DNA of 64,000 nucleotides from Ectopseudomonas khazarica (GCF_004521985.1 NZ_SBHZ01000008.1:62001-126000), one strand, 5' to 3'; positions 34,223 through 43,227 are shown, counted from the first letter of the stretch. Made by a program: numbers and translations. Notes: a model not told the origin generated them from the sequence alone.

Positions 34223-35710
34223 TCAGTCCCTGGCGAAAGCCGCCTCGATGGCCTCGTTGAGGGTGCGCAGGACCTTGACCCGGGCGAAGCGCTTGTCGTT
34301 GGCCTCGATCAGCGTCCAGGGAGCGATCTCGGTGCTGGTGCGGTCGACCATGTCGCCCACCGCATCGGCGTAGTCATCCCACTTGTCGCGGTTGCGCCAG
34401 TCTTCCTCGGTGATCTTGAAGCGCTTGAACGGGATCTGCTCGCGCTCCTTGAAGCGCTGCAACTGCGTCTGCTGGTCGATGGCCAGCCAGAACTTCACCA
34501 GGATCACCCCGGCGCTGGTCAGCTCTTCCTCGAAGTCGTTGATCTCGCCATAGGCGCGCAGCCAGTCGCCTTCGCTGCAGAAGCCCTCGACCCGCTCCAC
34601 CAGCACGCGGCCGTACCAGCTGCGGTCGAAGATGGTGAAGTGCCCGCGCGCCGGGATGTGCCGCCAGAACCGCCACAGATAGGGTTGCGCACGCTCCTCC
34701 TCGGTCGGTGCGGCCACCGGCACGATGCGGTACTGGCGCGGGTCCAGGGCGCCGGTGACCCGGCGAATCGCGCCCCCCTTGCCCGCCGCGTCGTTGCCTT
34801 CGAACACCGCGAGCAGGGCGTGCTTGCGCATGCGCTTGTCGCGCATCAGGCCGGACAGACGCGCCTGCTCGGTGGCCAGCTGTTCCTTGTAGTCGTCCTT
34901 GCCGAGTGCCTGGGTCATGTCCAGGCTGGCCAGCAGGCCGCGATTGTCCAGGCTGGAGATCAGCGGCGCGGCATGCGGTTGCAGCTTCGTCCCCTGCGGG
35001 CTGGCCAATGCCGCCTGCAGGCCTTCGAGGAGGATGCGTCCGACGGTCAGGCTGCGGTAGTAGTGGTCGACGCCCTCGACCACGTACCAGGGCGCGTAGT
35101 CGCGGCTGGTACGACGCAGGATGCGCTCGCCGTAGCGCACGAACTTGTCGTAGGTCTTCGACTGCTGCCAGTCCAGCGGGCTGATGCGCCAGCTGTGCAG
35201 CGGATCGTCCTTGAGCGCTTCGAGGCGCGATTTCATCTGTTTCTTGGACAGGTGAAACCAGAACTTGAAGATCAGCGCACCCTCGTCGCAGAGCATGCGC
35301 TCCAGGCGCTCGGCACCGTCGATGGCCTGATCCAGCACGGCATCCTTGAAACGCCCATGTACCCGCCCCTGCAGCATCTGGCTGTACCAGTTGCCGAAGA
35401 ACACGCCCATGCGCCCCTTGGGCGGAAGCTGCCGCCAGTAGCGCCAGGCCGGTGGACGCGCCAGCTCCTCGTCGGTCTGCAGATCGAAGGTGCTGACCTG
35501 GATCAGCCGTGGGTCCATCCACTCGTTGAGCAGCTTGACCGTCTCGCCCTTGCCGGCCCCTTCGACACCGTTGATCAGCACGATCACCGGAAAGCGCGCC
35601 TGCTGCTTCAGCTCGTACTGCGCTTCCAGCAACGCCTCGCGCAACGCCGGCTCTTCGGCCTCGAACGTGGCCTTGTCGATGGTGCGGCCGATTTCGGCGG
35701 ATTCGAACAT
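34223..35710 (-). CDS. pap: Two-domain PPK2 enzyme, probable polyphosphate:AMP phosphotransferase
   Basis: This 495-residue protein has two fused PPK2 domains. The N-terminal one has Walker A GVEGAGKGE (about 48-56). The C-terminal one has GNDAAGKGG (about 307-315) and the lid-type FDRSWYGRVLVERVEGFC. The double-domain form corresponds to class II PPK2 (PAP), which phosphorylates AMP to ADP with polyphosphate. In that class the C-terminal domain is catalytic; this is family knowledge. It acts in the cytoplasm. The gene is a single minus-strand unit divergent from mnmC, with REP elements at its end. Confidence 0.88.
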   Translation of the reverse strand: MFESAEIGRTIDKATFEAEEPALREALLEAQYELKQQARFPVIVLINGVEGAGKGETVKLLNEWMDPRLIQVSTFDLQTDEELARPPAWRYWRQLPPKGRMGVFFGNWYSQMLQGRVHGRFKDAVLDQAIDGAERLERMLCDEGALIFKFWFHLSKKQMKSRLEALKDDPLHSWRISPLDWQQSKTYDKFVRYGERILRRTSRDYAPWYVVEGVDHYYRSLTVGRILLEGLQAALASPQGTKLQPHAAPLISSLDNRGLLASLDMTQALGKDDYKEQLATEQARLSGLMRDKRMRKHALLAVFEGNDAAGKGGAIRRVTGALDPRQYRIVPVAAPTEEERAQPYLWRFWRHIPARGHFTIFDRSWYGRVLVERVEGFCSEGDWLRAYGEINDFEEELTSAGVILVKFWLAIDQQTQLQRFKEREQIPFKRFKITEEDWRNRDKWDDYADAVGDMVDRTSTEIAPWTLIEANDKRFARVKVLRTLNEAIEAAFARD

Positions 35711-35855
35711 GCAGTGACCTCCCTGGAATGGTCATGACAGCCTAACGGATAGGCCGCGACTTTGCCTGACGCCGAAGTACCGCGACTTGACCTGAGCCGG
35801 GAAAACACCCTGCACAACGGGTAGAATCGCCGCCTGCTCTGCCCGGAACCCCGTC

Positions 35856-37817
35856 ATGCCCGATCTGCACAACGCCCAGCTCGACTGGGACGAACACGGC
35901 CAGCCACTGTCACGCAGCTACGGCGACGTCTACTTCTCCCGCGCCAACGGCCTGGAGGAAACCCGCCACGTGTTCCTCGCCCACAACCGTATCAGCGAGC
36001 GCTGCCAGGCCCTGCCGGCCGGCGGCAGCCTGGTGATCGGCGAGACCGGCTTCGGCACCGGGCTGAACTTTCTCTGCGCCTGGCAGGCCTTCGCCGAACA
36101 CGCGCCGGCCGATGCCCGCCTGCATTTCGTCAGCGTCGAGAAATTCCCGCTGAGCGCCGCCGACCTGCAGCGTGCCCTGGCCCTGTGGCCGGAACTGGCG
36201 CCCTTCGCCACGCCGCTGCTGGCGCAGTACCGGGCGATTCATCCGGGTTTCCAGCGCCTGCTGCTCGACGGCGGCCGCGTGGTGCTGACGCTGATGATCG
36301 GCGACGTGCTCGACTGCCTGCCGCAGCTCGACGCACAGGTCGACGCCTGGTTCCTCGATGGCTTCGCCCCGGCGAAGAACCCGGAGATGTGGACGCCAGA
36401 GCTGTTCGCCGAACTGGCCCGGCTGTCCGCACCCGGCGCCACCCTGGCCACCTTCACCAGTGCCGGTTTCGTCCGCCGCGGGCTGATCGAAGCCGGCTTC
36501 GCCATGGTTCGCGTCAAGGGTTTCGGCCACAAGCGCGAGATGCTCGCCGGGACTTTCCAGCACACCCGCCGCCAGGCCGTCGCACCCTGGTTCGCCCGCC
36601 CCGAGCCGCCCAGCGCCGAACGCCATGCCGTGGTCATCGGCGCCGGCCTGGCCGGCTGTGCCACGGCGGCCAGCCTGGCCGCGCGCGGCTGGCGGGTGAC
36701 CCTGCTGGAACGCCAGGACGACGTCGCCCGCGAGGCCTCGGGCAATCCGCAGGGCGTGCTCTACCTCAAGCTCTCGGCCCATGGCACATCGCTGTCGCGC
36801 CTGATCGTCGCCGGTTTCGGCCACACCCGGCGCCTGCTCGAACGCCTGCAGCGCGGCCAGGACTGGGATGCCTGCGGCGTGCTGCAGCTGGCCTTCGACG
36901 CCAAGGAAGGCGAACGCCAAGGCAAACTGGCTGCGGCTTTCCCCGCCGACCTGCTGCAGCCGTTGAGCCAGGCCGAAGCCGAGCAGCGCGCCGCTGTCGC
37001 TCTGCCCGCCGGTGGTCTGTTCTACCCCGATGCCGGCTGGGTGCACCCGCCGGCGCTGTGCCGGCATCTGGTGCAGCACCCGCTGATCAGCCTGCAGACC
37101 TACCGCGAGGCGCTGGGCCTGCAGCGCCAGGCTGACCGCTGGCAGGTCAGCGGGGCCAGCGGCGTGCTGGCCGAGGCGCCTGTCGTGGTGCTGGCCTGCG
37201 CTGCCGAGATCGGCCGCCTGCTGCCTGCCGCGAACCTGCCGCTCAAGCGCATTCGCGGGCAGATCAGTCGCCTGCCGGCCAGCGAAGCCAGCCGCGCGCT
37301 GCGCACGGTGGTCTGCGCCGAAGGCTACGTCGCCCCGCCGCGAGAGGGGGAACACACCCTTGGCGCCAGCTTCGACTTTCACAGTGACGACCTCACGCCC
37401 AGCGTTGCCGAACACGCCGGCAACCTGGCGCTGCTGGAGGCGATCTCCACGGACCTCAGCCAGCGCCTGGGTGCGCCGGCGCTCGATCCGGCTACGCTGC
37501 AGGGCCGCGCCGCCTTCCGCTGCACCAGCCCGGACTACCTGCCGCTGGTCGGGCCACTGGCCGAGCAGCCGGCCTTCGCCGAGGCCTATGCCGTGCTGGC
37601 CAGGGACGCCCGCCAGGTGCCGGACACGCCGTGCCCCTGGCTGCCCGGCCTGTACATCAACAGCGGCCATGGCTCGCGCGGGCTGATCACGGCGCCGCTG
37701 TCAGGCGAACTGATCGCCGCCTGGCTGAACGGCGAGCCCTTGCCGGTGCCACGCGAAGTGGCCGAGGCCAGCCACCCCAATCGCTTCATGCTGCGCAAGC
37801 TGATTCGCGGCACCTAG
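35856..37817 (+). CDS. mnmC: Bifunctional tRNA mnm5s2U34 biosynthesis protein MnmC
   Basis: This 653-residue protein has two parts. An N-terminal SAM-dependent methyltransferase domain (about 1-235; GETGFGTGLNFLCAW, then VDAWFLDGFAPAKNPEMW) makes mnm5 from nm5. A C-terminal FAD-dependent oxidase domain (about 250-653; VVIGAGLAGCATAASLAARG) removes the carboxymethyl group of cmnm5. It matches E. coli MnmC in order and length. It modifies U34 of tRNAs for Lys, Glu, Gln and others. The start is ATG 35856. The stop overlaps the convergent EamA gene by 4 bp. Confidence 0.94.
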   Translation: MPDLHNAQLDWDEHGQPLSRSYGDVYFSRANGLEETRHVFLAHNRISERCQALPAGGSLVIGETGFGTGLNFLCAWQAFAEHAPADARLHFVSVEKFPLSAADLQRALALWPELAPFATPLLAQYRAIHPGFQRLLLDGGRVVLTLMIGDVLDCLPQLDAQVDAWFLDGFAPAKNPEMWTPELFAELARLSAPGATLATFTSAGFVRRGLIEAGFAMVRVKGFGHKREMLAGTFQHTRRQAVAPWFARPEPPSAERHAVVIGAGLAGCATAASLAARGWRVTLLERQDDVAREASGNPQGVLYLKLSAHGTSLSRLIVAGFGHTRRLLERLQRGQDWDACGVLQLAFDAKEGERQGKLAAAFPADLLQPLSQAEAEQRAAVALPAGGLFYPDAGWVHPPALCRHLVQHPLISLQTYREALGLQRQADRWQVSGASGVLAEAPVVVLACAAEIGRLLPAANLPLKRIRGQISRLPASEASRALRTVVCAEGYVAPPREGEHTLGASFDFHSDDLTPSVAEHAGNLALLEAISTDLSQRLGAPALDPATLQGRAAFRCTSPDYLPLVGPLAEQPAFAEAYAVLARDARQVPDTPCPWLPGLYINSGHGSRGLITAPLSGELIAAWLNGEPLPVPREVAEASHPNRFMLRKLIRGT

Positions 37818-38707
37818 GCGCGGGCCTGCGCCAGCACCGGCCGGGGTTTGCGAAACACCAGCACGTTGCCCAGCATCACCAGGCCCAGGCCGAGCAGCGC
37901 CGGGGCCGTCCACTGGTAGCCTTCGGCGAACACCGAGATGTTCAGCGCCACCACCGGAAACAGCACGGTGCAGTAGGCCGCGCGCTCCGGCCCCATGCGC
38001 CCGACCAGGGTCAGGTAGGCGGTGAAACCGATCACCGATCCGGGAATCGCCAGGTACAGCAGCGAACCGACGTAACGCAGGCTCCAGTCGAACGCGAACG
38101 GCGTGCCGCTGACCAGGCAGATCAGCACCAGCATCAAGGCGCCGTAGAGCATGCCCCAGGCGTTGGTGGTCAGCGGCTTGAGACCGGCCTTCTGCTGCAG
38201 GCTGGAAAGCATGTTGCCGGCCGAGAAGAACAGTGTGCCGCACAGCGCCAGGCCGATGCCCAACAGGCTTTCCCGGGTCGCCTGGTGGCCGGCCAGTTCA
38301 GGCCAGAACAGCAGCCCCAGCCCGCCCAGGCCAAGGGCGCCACCCAGCAACACGTTGCTGGCGATGCGCTGCTTGAAGAACAGCCGCGCATTGATCGCGT
38401 TCCACAGGGTCGCGGTGGAGAAGATCACCGCGATCAGGCCACTGGGAATCCACTGACTGGCGGTGTAGAAGCACAGGAAGTTGAGGCAGAACAGGCACAG
38501 CCCCTGCACCACGCAGATCCCCTGGGCGCGGCGATCCAGCGGCTGCAGGCGCCCGCTGAGCCAGAGCATGACGAACAGCACCAGCGAGGCCAGGGCGAAG
38601 CGGTAGGCGATGGAGGCGGCAAGCGCCACCTCGCCGACCTGGAGTTTGATGGCGATCCAGGTGGTGCCCCAGATCAGTACGGTAAGCAGGTAGAGCGACA
38701 GGTTCAT
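37814..38707 (-). CDS. EamA/DMT-family transporter
   Basis: This 297-residue inner-membrane protein has about ten hydrophobic helices in two EamA repeats (about 5-135 and 150-285). It begins MNLSLYLLTVLIWGTTWIAI, the typical DMT start. Members export amino acids, nucleobases or other metabolites. The ATG at 38707 has GGGAGAAA upstream; the frame continues to 38776, but that start would cover the promoter. The motif at 38758-38783, also found upstream of the AraC gene at 50873, lies 51 bp before the start and may be its control site. Substrate unknown. Confidence 0.88.
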   Translation of the reverse strand: MNLSLYLLTVLIWGTTWIAIKLQVGEVALAASIAYRFALASLVLFVMLWLSGRLQPLDRRAQGICVVQGLCLFCLNFLCFYTASQWIPSGLIAVIFSTATLWNAINARLFFKQRIASNVLLGGALGLGGLGLLFWPELAGHQATRESLLGIGLALCGTLFFSAGNMLSSLQQKAGLKPLTTNAWGMLYGALMLVLICLVSGTPFAFDWSLRYVGSLLYLAIPGSVIGFTAYLTLVGRMGPERAAYCTVLFPVVALNISVFAEGYQWTAPALLGLGLVMLGNVLVFRKPRPVLAQARA

Positions 38708-38757
38708 CGAGTTTCTCCCAAGACTGCGTACAGTCTGGAAGCAGCGCAGGCCTCGTG

Positions 38758-38783
38758 CTTGCACAAAGTTGCGCATTTATCGC
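38758..38783 (+). promoter_or_regulatory. 26-bp motif shared with 50790-50815
   Basis: A segment beginning CTTGCACAAAGTTGCGCA and ending TTTATCGC matches the site at 50790-50815 at 23 of 26 positions. It contains an imperfect dyad TGCACAA-AG-TTGCGCA. It lies between the divergent EamA and helicase genes. The shared sequence suggests a common DNA-binding protein. Confidence 0.5.
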
Positions 38784-38856
38784 TGCGCCATCACTGCCTG
38801 CCATCGCGCCCAAGGCTTTATCATGCGGCTTTTGCCAGACAAGTCGTTCTCACTGC

Positions 38857-40743
38857 ATGCTCTCTGCCGTCGCCCGCTACAAACAGTTGCTGTCCAGCGC
38901 CCTCGCCCGCTACTTCCCCCGCACCACCGCCTATCTGCGCGCCGAGCGTGAGGCCGCACAACCACGCAAGCCGGCACGCAAGCAGACGCGCAAGAAAGCC
39001 AGCGGAGGCAAGAAGAGCAGCAGCGGCAAGGCGGCCAGGAGCAAGCCTGGCCCGGCCGGCATCTACCCTGCCACCCGCCTGAAGATCGAAGAAACGCAGG
39101 TGCAGGCCATGCGCGAGCGGGTGGCCCAGGCCGTCGGCGCCGGGCTGATCGGCGCACCGTCGGACGAACAGTGGGCGATGATTCTGTGCCGCGCCCCGCT
39201 GACGCGCATCTTCGCCGGCGCAGGCTCGGGCAAGTCGAGCACCCTGGTGCTGCGCGTGGTGTTCATGCTCTGCCACCTGCAGATCGACCCGCAGCGGCTG
39301 ACGGTGATCTCCTTCACCAACGCCTCGTGCAGCGAACTGCGCGAGCGCCTGCAGCGCCTGCTCGACTTCTGGCAGTACGGACAGGATGCCCGCCAGTGCG
39401 TACGTACCTTTCATGCAGCCATGGCGGCGCTGGCCAAGGAGCAGTTGGGCAGCCCCCGCTGGTTCGAGCAGCTCGACGAACCCGCCGCGGAGCCGGACAA
39501 CCCGCTGACTGGCGCACGCTTGCGCCCGGCCCAGCAGCGCCTGCTCAAGCAGGCCTACCAGAGCGCCTATGCCGAGGACGCGCGCTTTCGCCTTCTCTGT
39601 CATCGCCTGCTCAAGCTACCCGCGCCACAGGAGACGCAGGGCAGAACCGCCAAGGCGCCACTGGACGCCTGCAAGCTGCCCGGCGAATTCGCCGCCCTGC
39701 CCCTGTTCGAACTGCTGTACGGGCAGATCGACTTCGCCGCCAGCCTGGGTATCCGCCTCGACCACCTGGACGTGAAGACACTGCAATGCGCGGCGCGCGA
39801 ACGTGACTTCATCGAGGCCATGCAGCGCTTCCAGGAGCATTTCACCGCCCTGTTGCACAGCCAGGGGCTGATCAGCTTCAACGGCGCCTTCGCGCAACTC
39901 AGCGAGCGCCTGCAACGTACCGATGCCGGCAAGCCGGGGCCGGCCCTGCTCGCCCTGGGCCACCTGCTGATCGACGAATTCCAGGACATCTCGCCGCAGA
40001 TCGTGCTGTGGCTGCAGGCCGTGCATCGCCGCCTGCACGGCGCAGGCGAGCGCATCAGCCTGATGGCCATCGGCGATGACTGGCAGTCGATCTACGGCTG
40101 GCGCGGCAGCTCGCCGGAGCTGTTCATCGACTTCGACCGGCACTTCCCCAGCCGTGGCCGTGGCAAGAGCACCACCCTGCTGATGGGCACCAACTACCGC
40201 AGCATCGAGCCGGTGTTGCGCGACGCCGAGAAAGTGCTCGCCGAGGTCCGCAGCAAGCAGGCCAAGACCTGCGTCGCGGCCAAGGCCATGCAGCCGGGCG
40301 ACCACGGTGTGAAGCTGATCCAGCGCTTCGACCTGAGCAACGGCCTGCCACGCCTGCTCGAGGAAATCCGTGCGCAGTGCGCGCATGTCGCCAGCCGCCC
40401 CGGCGCCGACCACACCGCCGTGCTGCTGCTCAGCCGCCGCAACGAGCCGCTGCAGCAGGTCCGGGCGCAGCTCGACAAAGCCCTGCCGGTGAGAGCGCTG
40501 ACCATCCACCGCGCCAAGGGCCTGCAGGCCGAGGTGGCGATCATCCTCGACGACTGCCTGCCCGTGGAGAAACACCCGCTGCGCAATGCCCTCTACGCCC
40601 AATGCGGCTTCTTCACCGGCAGTTACGACCAGGCCATGCAGGACGAGGCCCGGCGCCTGGCCTACGTGGCCATCACCCGTGGCGTCAGCCGGGTGCTGTG
40701 GTACACGCGCAAGGCACAGGGCGCCACACAATGCCTGGCTTAG
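38857..40743 (+). CDS. UvrD/Rep-type superfamily 1 DNA helicase-like protein
   Basis: This 628-residue helicase has a lysine/arginine-rich N-terminal tail (about 37-65). Motif I is FAGAGSGKSST (about 119-129), the Ia region is VISFTNASCSELRERL, the Walker B region is LLIDEFQDIS, motif III is GDDWQSIYGWRG and motif VI is EARRLAYVAITRG. It should unwind DNA with ATP. The motif pattern is that of SF1A UvrD/Rep, but it is shorter than UvrD (about 720). The ATG at 38857 gives a compact start. Neighbours are an EamA exporter and a LysR regulator, which do not indicate a role. No nuclease partner is adjacent, so a defence role is not supported. Confidence 0.85.
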   Translation: MLSAVARYKQLLSSALARYFPRTTAYLRAEREAAQPRKPARKQTRKKASGGKKSSSGKAARSKPGPAGIYPATRLKIEETQVQAMRERVAQAVGAGLIGAPSDEQWAMILCRAPLTRIFAGAGSGKSSTLVLRVVFMLCHLQIDPQRLTVISFTNASCSELRERLQRLLDFWQYGQDARQCVRTFHAAMAALAKEQLGSPRWFEQLDEPAAEPDNPLTGARLRPAQQRLLKQAYQSAYAEDARFRLLCHRLLKLPAPQETQGRTAKAPLDACKLPGEFAALPLFELLYGQIDFAASLGIRLDHLDVKTLQCAARERDFIEAMQRFQEHFTALLHSQGLISFNGAFAQLSERLQRTDAGKPGPALLALGHLLIDEFQDISPQIVLWLQAVHRRLHGAGERISLMAIGDDWQSIYGWRGSSPELFIDFDRHFPSRGRGKSTTLLMGTNYRSIEPVLRDAEKVLAEVRSKQAKTCVAAKAMQPGDHGVKLIQRFDLSNGLPRLLEEIRAQCAHVASRPGADHTAVLLLSRRNEPLQQVRAQLDKALPVRALTIHRAKGLQAEVAIILDDCLPVEKHPLRNALYAQCGFFTGSYDQAMQDEARRLAYVAITRGVSRVLWYTRKAQGATQCLA

Positions 40744-40795
40744 TGCCTGGCAATCGCGCAAGCTGCGCAGCGGACATTCTCAACCGGGGCACTCG

Positions 40796-41695
40796 ATGGA
40801 CAAGCTGCTGGCGCTGCGCACCTTCGTCACCACCGTTCGCTGCGGCGGTTTTTCCGCTGCTGCACGGCAGCTGGGGCTGGCCACCTCCTCGGTGACCCGC
40901 GCGGTCAACGCGCTGGAGCAGGAGCTGGGCTGCGTACTGCTCAACCGCAACACACGCCAGGTCAGCGTCAGTGCAGCCGGGCGGGACTACTTCGAACGCG
41001 CCCTGGCCATACTCGATGCCCTCGACGAGGCCGACGCCGCAGTGGCCGACAAGGATGACGAGGTACGCGGTCGCCTGGCAGTGAGCGTGCCGGTGGAGTT
41101 CGCCCGCCGCCTGATCGCGCCGCACCTGGGCGAACTGCTCGAGCGCCACCCGCGACTGGAGCTGACCCTGCGCGTGACCGACGAGGTGGTCGATCTGCTC
41201 AGCGAACGCATCGACCTGGCCCTGCGCCTGGGATCATCCATCGTCAGCGATGACGTGATCAGCCAGCAGGTTGGCCGCTTCCGCCGCTGGCTGGTGGCGA
41301 GCCCGGAGTATCTGGCGCGCACTCCGCCGATCGCGCATCCGAGCGCGCTCCAGGCGCACGCCTGCCTGCAATACGACTACGGCAGCCCGGCGCACTACTG
41401 GCGCTTCGAGCAGGACGGCGCGACCTTGCAGGTGCCGGTCACAGGACGCCTGCGCAGCAACAACGCCGATATCCTGCGCCAGGCGGCCCTGACCGGTCAG
41501 GGCGTGGCGCTGCTGTCGGACTGGCTGGTGCGCGACGACGTGGCCCAGGGGCAGCTGCAGCGCCTGCTACCGGACTACGAAGTGGCACCCGGGCCTCACG
41601 AAGGTACCATCCACCTGCTGTACCTGCCGAACCATCGGGGCTCCAGGCGGATCGCCGCCTTCAGTGCATTCCTGCAAGGCCTGCTGCAGGGCTGA
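40796..41695 (+). CDS. LysR-family transcriptional regulator
   Basis: This 299-residue protein starts MDKLLALRTFVTTVRCGGFS and has a LysR HTH (about 1-60, LGLATSSVTRAVNALEQELG). The effector domain follows (about 90-295). The ATG at 40796 gives the family start; the open frame upstream belongs to the helicase region. It is upstream of and on the same strand as an MFS exporter, with a GCGTTGC/GCAACGC inverted repeat in the gap. LysR genes more often sit divergent to their targets, so control of the MFS gene would be in tandem arrangement. Confidence 0.88.
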   Translation: MDKLLALRTFVTTVRCGGFSAAARQLGLATSSVTRAVNALEQELGCVLLNRNTRQVSVSAAGRDYFERALAILDALDEADAAVADKDDEVRGRLAVSVPVEFARRLIAPHLGELLERHPRLELTLRVTDEVVDLLSERIDLALRLGSSIVSDDVISQQVGRFRRWLVASPEYLARTPPIAHPSALQAHACLQYDYGSPAHYWRFEQDGATLQVPVTGRLRSNNADILRQAALTGQGVALLSDWLVRDDVAQGQLQRLLPDYEVAPGPHEGTIHLLYLPNHRGSRRIAAFSAFLQGLLQG

Positions 41696-41698
41696 GCG

Positions 41699-41719
41699 GC
41701 GTTGCACGCCACGCAACGC
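41699..41719 (+). promoter_or_regulatory. Inverted repeat, possible LysR operator
   Basis: Perfect 7-bp arms GCGTTGC (41699-41705) and GCAACGC (41713-41719) are separated by 7 bp. This gives the T-N11-A form used by LysR proteins. It lies in the 107-bp gap between the LysR and MFS genes. Confidence 0.5.
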
Positions 41720-41802
41720 ACTGTTGCTCGGACGGTGGATTCTCCGTAGCCAGCCGACCCCCTACTCTTGCGCCTGCCGCCCATTGCCACCGAGAACAGC
41801 GC

Positions 41803-42990
41803 ATGACCAGCCAGACCTCCTCGCTCACACGCGAGTCCCCATCCCTGCCGCAGACACTGGTGCTGTTGTTCGCCCTGTGCTGCGGCGCCATCGTCGCCAA
41901 CCTCTACTACGCACAACCGATCATCGAGCTGATCGCCCCGGATGTCGGCCTCGACGCCGAGCGGGCCAGCCTGATCGTCTCGCTGACGCAGATCGGCTAT
42001 GCCCTCGGCCTGCTGTTCCTGGTGCCGCTGGCCGACCTGCTGGAAAGCCGCCGGCTGATGCTGGTCACCACCGCCGCCGCCCTGCTCTGCCTGCTGGCGG
42101 CCGCGTTCGCCACCCAGCCCGGCCTGTTCCTCGGCCTGGCGCTGCTGATCGGCCTGAGCTCGGTGTCGGTGCAGATGCTGATCCCGCTGGCGGCCAACCT
42201 GGCGCCGGAGGCCAGCCGCGGCCGCGTGGTCGGCAACATCATGAGCGGCCTGCTGCTGGGCATCCTGCTGGCCAGGCCGTTGGCCAGCCTGGTGGCCGGC
42301 GAGTTCGGCTGGCGCGCGGTGTACCTGATGGCTGCCAGCCTGATGCTGCTGATCAGCCTGGTGATCGCCACCACCATTCCGCGCCATGCGCCCGCTCACC
42401 GCGCCAGCTACGGCCAGTTGCTGGCCTCGCTCGTGCAACTGTTGCGCCGCTACCCGATCCTGCGGCGCCGGGCGCTTTACCAGGGCCTGATGTTCGCCAG
42501 CTTCAGCCTGTTCTGGACCGCGGCACCGCTGGAGCTGGCCCGTCACCTGGGGCTGAGCCAGCAGGACATCGCCCTGTTCGCCCTGGCCGGCGCCATCGGC
42601 GCGGTGGCAGCGCCCATCGCCGGGCACCTGGCCGATGCCGGGCATACCTACCGCGCCAGCCTGGTCGCACTGCTGCTGGCACCGCTGGCCTTCGTCCCCG
42701 ACCTGCTGAGCGACGGCCTGGGCTGGGTCGGCCTGGTGGCGACCGCCATCGTCCTCGACTTCGCCGTGCAGATGAGCATGGTGCTCGGCCAGCGCAGCAT
42801 CTACGCCCTCGAGCCGCAGAGCCGCGCACGCCTCAACGCCCTGTACATGACCAGTATCTTCATCGGCGGGGCCATCGGCTCGGCGCTGGCCAGCCCGATC
42901 TACGAGCAGTTCGGCTTGCAGGGTGCGGCGCTGCTGGGCGCAGGGTTGCCGTTGCTCGGGCTGCTGCTGTTCGTCAGCCGCGAGCCCTGA
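41803..42990 (+). CDS. MFS transporter
   Basis: This 395-residue inner-membrane protein has about 12 hydrophobic helices in two six-helix halves. The loop after the second helix (LADLLESRRLMLVTT, about 76-90) is the MFS motif-A position. It resembles drug- or metabolite-efflux proteins of the YgaY/Bcr-like type. Substrate is unknown. The gene follows the LysR gene and a candidate LysR box and ends in a rho-independent terminator at 43045-43067, which also terminates the sRNA on the opposite strand. Confidence 0.86.
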   Translation: MTSQTSSLTRESPSLPQTLVLLFALCCGAIVANLYYAQPIIELIAPDVGLDAERASLIVSLTQIGYALGLLFLVPLADLLESRRLMLVTTAAALLCLLAAAFATQPGLFLGLALLIGLSSVSVQMLIPLAANLAPEASRGRVVGNIMSGLLLGILLARPLASLVAGEFGWRAVYLMAASLMLLISLVIATTIPRHAPAHRASYGQLLASLVQLLRRYPILRRRALYQGLMFASFSLFWTAAPLELARHLGLSQQDIALFALAGAIGAVAAPIAGHLADAGHTYRASLVALLLAPLAFVPDLLSDGLGWVGLVATAIVLDFAVQMSMVLGQRSIYALEPQSRARLNALYMTSIFIGGAIGSALASPIYEQFGLQGAALLGAGLPLLGLLLFVSREP

Positions 42991-43041
42991 ACGCCAGATG
43001 CCGCCCGCGCCGGCGAGCGGCCCGGCTTTTGCGCAGACAAC

Positions 43042-43067
43042 AAAAAACCCGCCGAAGCGGGTTTCTT
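43042..43067. terminator. Bidirectional rho-independent terminator
   Basis: The stem AAACCCGC (43045-43052) / GCGGGTTT (43057-43064) has a 4-nt loop. On the plus strand it is followed by CTTCC after the MFS gene. On the minus strand a run of T (A42-A47) follows, which makes it a strong end for the sRNA. Confidence 0.85.
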
Positions 43068-43149
43068 CCCAACCATCCGACATCCTGTCGGTAGCCATCA
43101 TGGCCTGGTCATCATCCGTGATCCTCAGCGATCCGTCGCTGCAGGGGAT
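43042..43149 (-). ncRNA. Candidate RsmX/Y/Z-type regulatory RNA
   Basis: This roughly 108-nt minus-strand transcript has six GGA motifs. Three sit in hairpin loops: CAGCGA-CGGA-TCGCTG (43126-43141), ATCA-CGGA-TGAT (43111-43122) and CCGACA-GGA-TGTCGG (43077-43091). A GCCA-TGA-TGGC hairpin lies at 43094-43104, and GGA also occurs in linker regions. The 3' end is a terminator with a T-run. The layout is that of the RsmX/RsmY/RsmZ RNAs (about 110-130 nt), which bind and sequester RsmA/CsrA. Upstream, a TGTAAG half-site at 43206-43211 lies near -60, as in GacA-activated rsm promoters. The RNA is inferred, not demonstrated. Confidence 0.7.
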
Positions 43150-43155
43150 GTGTGT

Positions 43156-43211
43156 AGATTAAGGATCTGACCGAAGCGACAACAGCAGCGGTTACCGCTT
43201 CGGCGTGTAAG
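43156..43211 (-). promoter_or_regulatory. sRNA promoter with GacA-box half-site
   Basis: On the minus strand, TAATCT (43161-43156) is a good -10, and TGTTGT (43184-43179) with a 17-bp spacer is a weak -35, suggesting activation. CTTACA (43211-43206) is one half of the GacA box TGTAAG-N6-CTTACA and lies about 60 bp upstream of the likely start. The other half is degenerate (TATGGC). Confidence 0.55.
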
Positions 43212-43227
43212 ACATTCGCCATAGCGC

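Noticed and set aside
43066..43101. A short peptide frame (MMATDRMSDGWEE) within the sRNA
   Set aside because: There is no ribosome-binding site, and the frame runs through the terminator into a nonsense extension. The GGA-hairpin structure explains the sequence better.
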